Origin: Pseudomonas pharyngis | Lineage (GTDB): Bacteria; Pseudomonadota; Gammaproteobacteria; Pseudomonadales; Pseudomonadaceae | NCBI RefSeq assembly: GCF_021602345.1 | Contig: NZ_BQID01000014.1 | Coordinates: 87,035-151,034, forward strand | Direction of reading: 5' to 3' | Length of the DNA stretch: 64,000 nt | Shown: positions 62,118-64,000 of the stretch, in pieces | Layout: every line of letters starts with the position of its first letter | Numbering within the stretch: position 1 is the stretch's first letter | Translations under genes and position numbers: made by a program | The notes under the pieces: model-generated | The model's input: the letters and a program-made list of their open reading frames with translations, nothing else | What the model was told of the DNA's origin: nothing | Database searches by the model: none

Positions 62118-63662
62118 CTAGACGATTTTCAAAGCCTTGAGAATCACCAGCGTACTCTCGGCAAACGCTTGAGCCTGCGCGGTCAATTCGGCAAGGTTTT
62201 CTTCCGCGGTGGTCAGGGCCTTGCCGTCCTTGAGGAGACCTTCGCCCTGGCCGCCGATGATGCCCCATGCCAACTGCGCCCATTCAGCCGGGTGCTTTTT
62301 GCCCTGCTTGATCGATATCAGGAACAACTGCTGGAAGCGACTGACCGTCACCCCACCTCCGGTCACCGGACTCGCCAGGGTCTGAATCTTGTGGCCATAC
62401 AACGAACGCTTGCACAGCTGCAGGTTGAGGGTATTGCAGCGGGCCTGCACCAGTTTTTCGGCTGCTTCGCTTTGACACGGCGCCACGGCCCCCATGCCGA
62501 TCAACACGTTGAGAGCCTGTTCCACATCGCCATAGGCCAGCGAGGGCAAAAGATCCAGCAAATGCCGCAAGGTCTTCGGCACATAGGCGTCATCCGCCAG
62601 TGCTGCGAGTACCGGGCCATAAATCTCTGCCTGCAGCGTCGCTGCGCCTGCCGGACCGGTGACGTTGGCCGGCACGCTGTCGGCTGCCTGCAACAGGACG
62701 AAGCGCGTGCTGAGCATACGCTCGCGGTGCTCGGTAGCAGATAGTCTGTTGGCGCCGCGCACATAAAGGTCCCGGCGGAAACTCTGGTTCACAAAATAGT
62801 CGCGCGCCTGCTCACGCATGACCGGGTGCTCAATGCCTTCCAGAAAGTCCATGCCTTCGGCGGTCAGGTTGAGCGGATCGACGGAGTCCAGCGGCACGGC
62901 TGTCGTGGCGTAGTCGAGTTTGGCGGGCGCCAGGGCATCCACCACGTCGGTGAAATACATGCAGTTCCAATCGCGGTTGAAGTACTCATGGGCGACGTAC
63001 TGGCGATCCTGGCCTTTGATGCTCTGGAGCTTGGCGTCCAACCCTGGCGCCGAGTTGGCATATTTAGGATTTGCAGCCAGCAGCGCTTCGGAAAACTGCA
63101 GCGCAGCGTCGATACGTTGATCAGGACGTGCAGAGGCCTGGCTGGCGAAACGGTCGTGCAGGCTGAACAGTTGGCGCAAGGGTGCCTGGGGCGACCAGCC
63201 CGGGAAGCAGTTGTAGCTGACGTACAGCAGGCCACCAGGCTTGAGATGACGACGGGCGAATTCGACGATCAACTTGTGGTTATCGCGGCTGACCCAAGTC
63301 CAGATGCCATGCAGGCTGATACTGTCGAACTGAGGCAAATCATGACGGGCCAGCAACTGCTCGAAGCTGTCGTCATACAGTCGCGCATCGCTGCCCCAGT
63401 CGCTGGCCAGAGCAATGGCATGGGACGCCTGACCTGGGTGAAAGTCGGTGCCAACATAAGAGCCCGGATTACCCGCCGCATGGATGTTGATCGAAACACC
63501 CTGACCAAAACCCAGCTCACAGTGGTAGCCGTCGCTACTCTCCAGCGTGGCGAAACCGCGCAACAGCAGACAATAACGCTGGAAAACCGGATTGATTTCC
63601 CGGCTATAACTGTAGGTATAGCCTTCGTCCGTGAAATATCCCTCGTTCCAGGCATTGCTCAT
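62118..63662 (-). CDS. SAM-dependent methyltransferase with regulatory domain
   Basis: This is a 514-residue protein. The N-terminal class I methyltransferase domain has motif I in CELGFGQGVSINIHA and a post-II segment ISLHGIWTWVS, with LKPGGLLYVSYNCFPGW. The central and C-terminal parts (about 200-510) resemble the methyltransferase regulatory domain seen in proteins linked to surface polysaccharide or flagellin modification. The substrate is unknown. The start at 63662 has AGGA about eight bases upstream; a longer frame begins at 63719. It lies near the 3' end of a leftward rRNA operon, separated by a terminator. Confidence 0.85.
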   Translation of the reverse strand: MSNAWNEGYFTDEGYTYSYSREINPVFQRYCLLLRGFATLESSDGYHCELGFGQGVSINIHAAGNPGSYVGTDFHPGQASHAIALASDWGSDARLYDDSFEQLLARHDLPQFDSISLHGIWTWVSRDNHKLIVEFARRHLKPGGLLYVSYNCFPGWSPQAPLRQLFSLHDRFASQASARPDQRIDAALQFSEALLAANPKYANSAPGLDAKLQSIKGQDRQYVAHEYFNRDWNCMYFTDVVDALAPAKLDYATTAVPLDSVDPLNLTAEGMDFLEGIEHPVMREQARDYFVNQSFRRDLYVRGANRLSATEHRERMLSTRFVLLQAADSVPANVTGPAGAATLQAEIYGPVLAALADDAYVPKTLRHLLDLLPSLAYGDVEQALNVLIGMGAVAPCQSEAAEKLVQARCNTLNLQLCKRSLYGHKIQTLASPVTGGGVTVSRFQQLFLISIKQGKKHPAEWAQLAWGIIGGQGEGLLKDGKALTTAEENLAELTAQAQAFAESTLVILKALKIV

Positions 63663-63835
63663 GCGTGCATCCTTTTTCTTATATCGGAAGTGAAAGTCGC
63701 TCTTATACGGGGTAGCCATGGCGTATCACAAGAGGAAAGTGATCAGGCAAACGCCTCCTGGATAAACGCCTGCAGCATCGCTTCCTCAAGAATCTAAATC
63801 GAGAAATGGCCGAGCCTTTTCCTGCGGGCAAAACA

Positions 63836-63865
63836 AAACCCCAACTGCTTTCGCAATTGGGGTTT
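63836..63865 (-). terminator. Rho-independent terminator of rRNA operon
   Basis: CCCCAACTGC and GCAATTGGGG pair around a TTTC loop with one mismatch and are flanked by A and T runs. It lies just after the 5S gene on the minus strand. Confidence 0.85.
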
Positions 63866-63875
63866 CGGAATTAAA

Positions 63876-63992
63876 TCTTGACGATGACCTACTCTCACAT
63901 GGGGAAACCCCACACTACCATCGGCGATGCATCGTTTCACTTCTGAGTTCGGGATGGGATCAGGTGGTTCCAACGCTCTATGGTCGTCAAGA
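63876..63992 (-). rRNA. rrf: 5S ribosomal RNA
   Basis: The minus strand reads as a complete 5S rRNA: the terminal helix TCTTGACGAC pairs with TCGTCAAGA, with GCGTTGGAACCACCTGATCC, CCGAACTCAGAAGTGAAACG and GCCGATGGTAGTGTGGGG in order, as in Pseudomonas. Its length is about 117 bases; ends are placed from the terminal helix. It marks the 3' end of an rRNA operon whose 23S gene should lie just to the right of the window. Confidence 0.95.
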
Positions 63993-64000
63993 AATTCGGG

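Overview
The window looks like a chromosomal segment of a Pseudomonas, most likely of the fluorescens group. It is uniformly GC-rich, has Pseudomonas-type gene content, and ends in a 5S rRNA gene. I see no insertion sequence, phage gene, CRISPR array or tRNA. Function calls come from reading motifs by eye; no database search was run.

Bases 1-18391 (minus strand) hold the most striking content: three giant translationally coupled genes of a hybrid NRPS-PKS assembly line, cut off by the left edge. Transcription runs right to left. The first protein reads A-T-C-A-T-Cy-A-T-Ox, and its third A domain has a cysteine-type code, so a thiazole is expected. The second reads docking-C-A-T-TE. The third starts again with an A domain and reads A-T-C-A(Pro)-T-KS before leaving the window. 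No tailoring, export or regulatory gene for it lies to the right, where an 0.8 kb non-coding stretch follows.

Bases 19.2-21.6 kb carry an oxidative-stress group (sigma region 2-like protein, Ohr-type peroxidase, catalase). Bases 21.7-26.2 kb carry an aldehyde dehydrogenase, a creatininase-family amidohydrolase and a divergent AraC/MFS pair resembling nimR-nimT. Bases 26.3-30.1 kb are a minus-strand group of exported alpha/beta hydrolases with a cytochrome P460. An AAHS-type MFS transporter and a quinone oxidoreductase follow.

Bases 32.8-40.4 kb are regulatory: a PAS histidine kinase with two response regulators, a 960-residue wHTH-ATPase-TPR regulator, and a LuxR-type solo overlapping an hchA-like gene. 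Bases 40.6-50.9 kb hold an ABC exporter, an ene-reductase, an SDF-family symporter, a VOC protein with a LysR regulator, an esterase, an SDR and two AraC regulators.

Bases 51.0-55.4 kb form a probable sugar-acid or hydroxy-acid catabolic operon (ACS-type MFS, FAH hydrolase, SDR, D-2-hydroxyacid dehydrogenase). It is divergent from an AraC regulator across a leader with two inverted repeats. A TonB-dependent receptor with a probable Fur box follows. Then comes a NemR-like electrophile-stress regulon (TetR, DJ-1/PfpI protein, ene-reductase) with three matching operators. A diguanylate cyclase, a methyltransferase with a regulatory domain, and the 3' end of an rRNA operon close the window.
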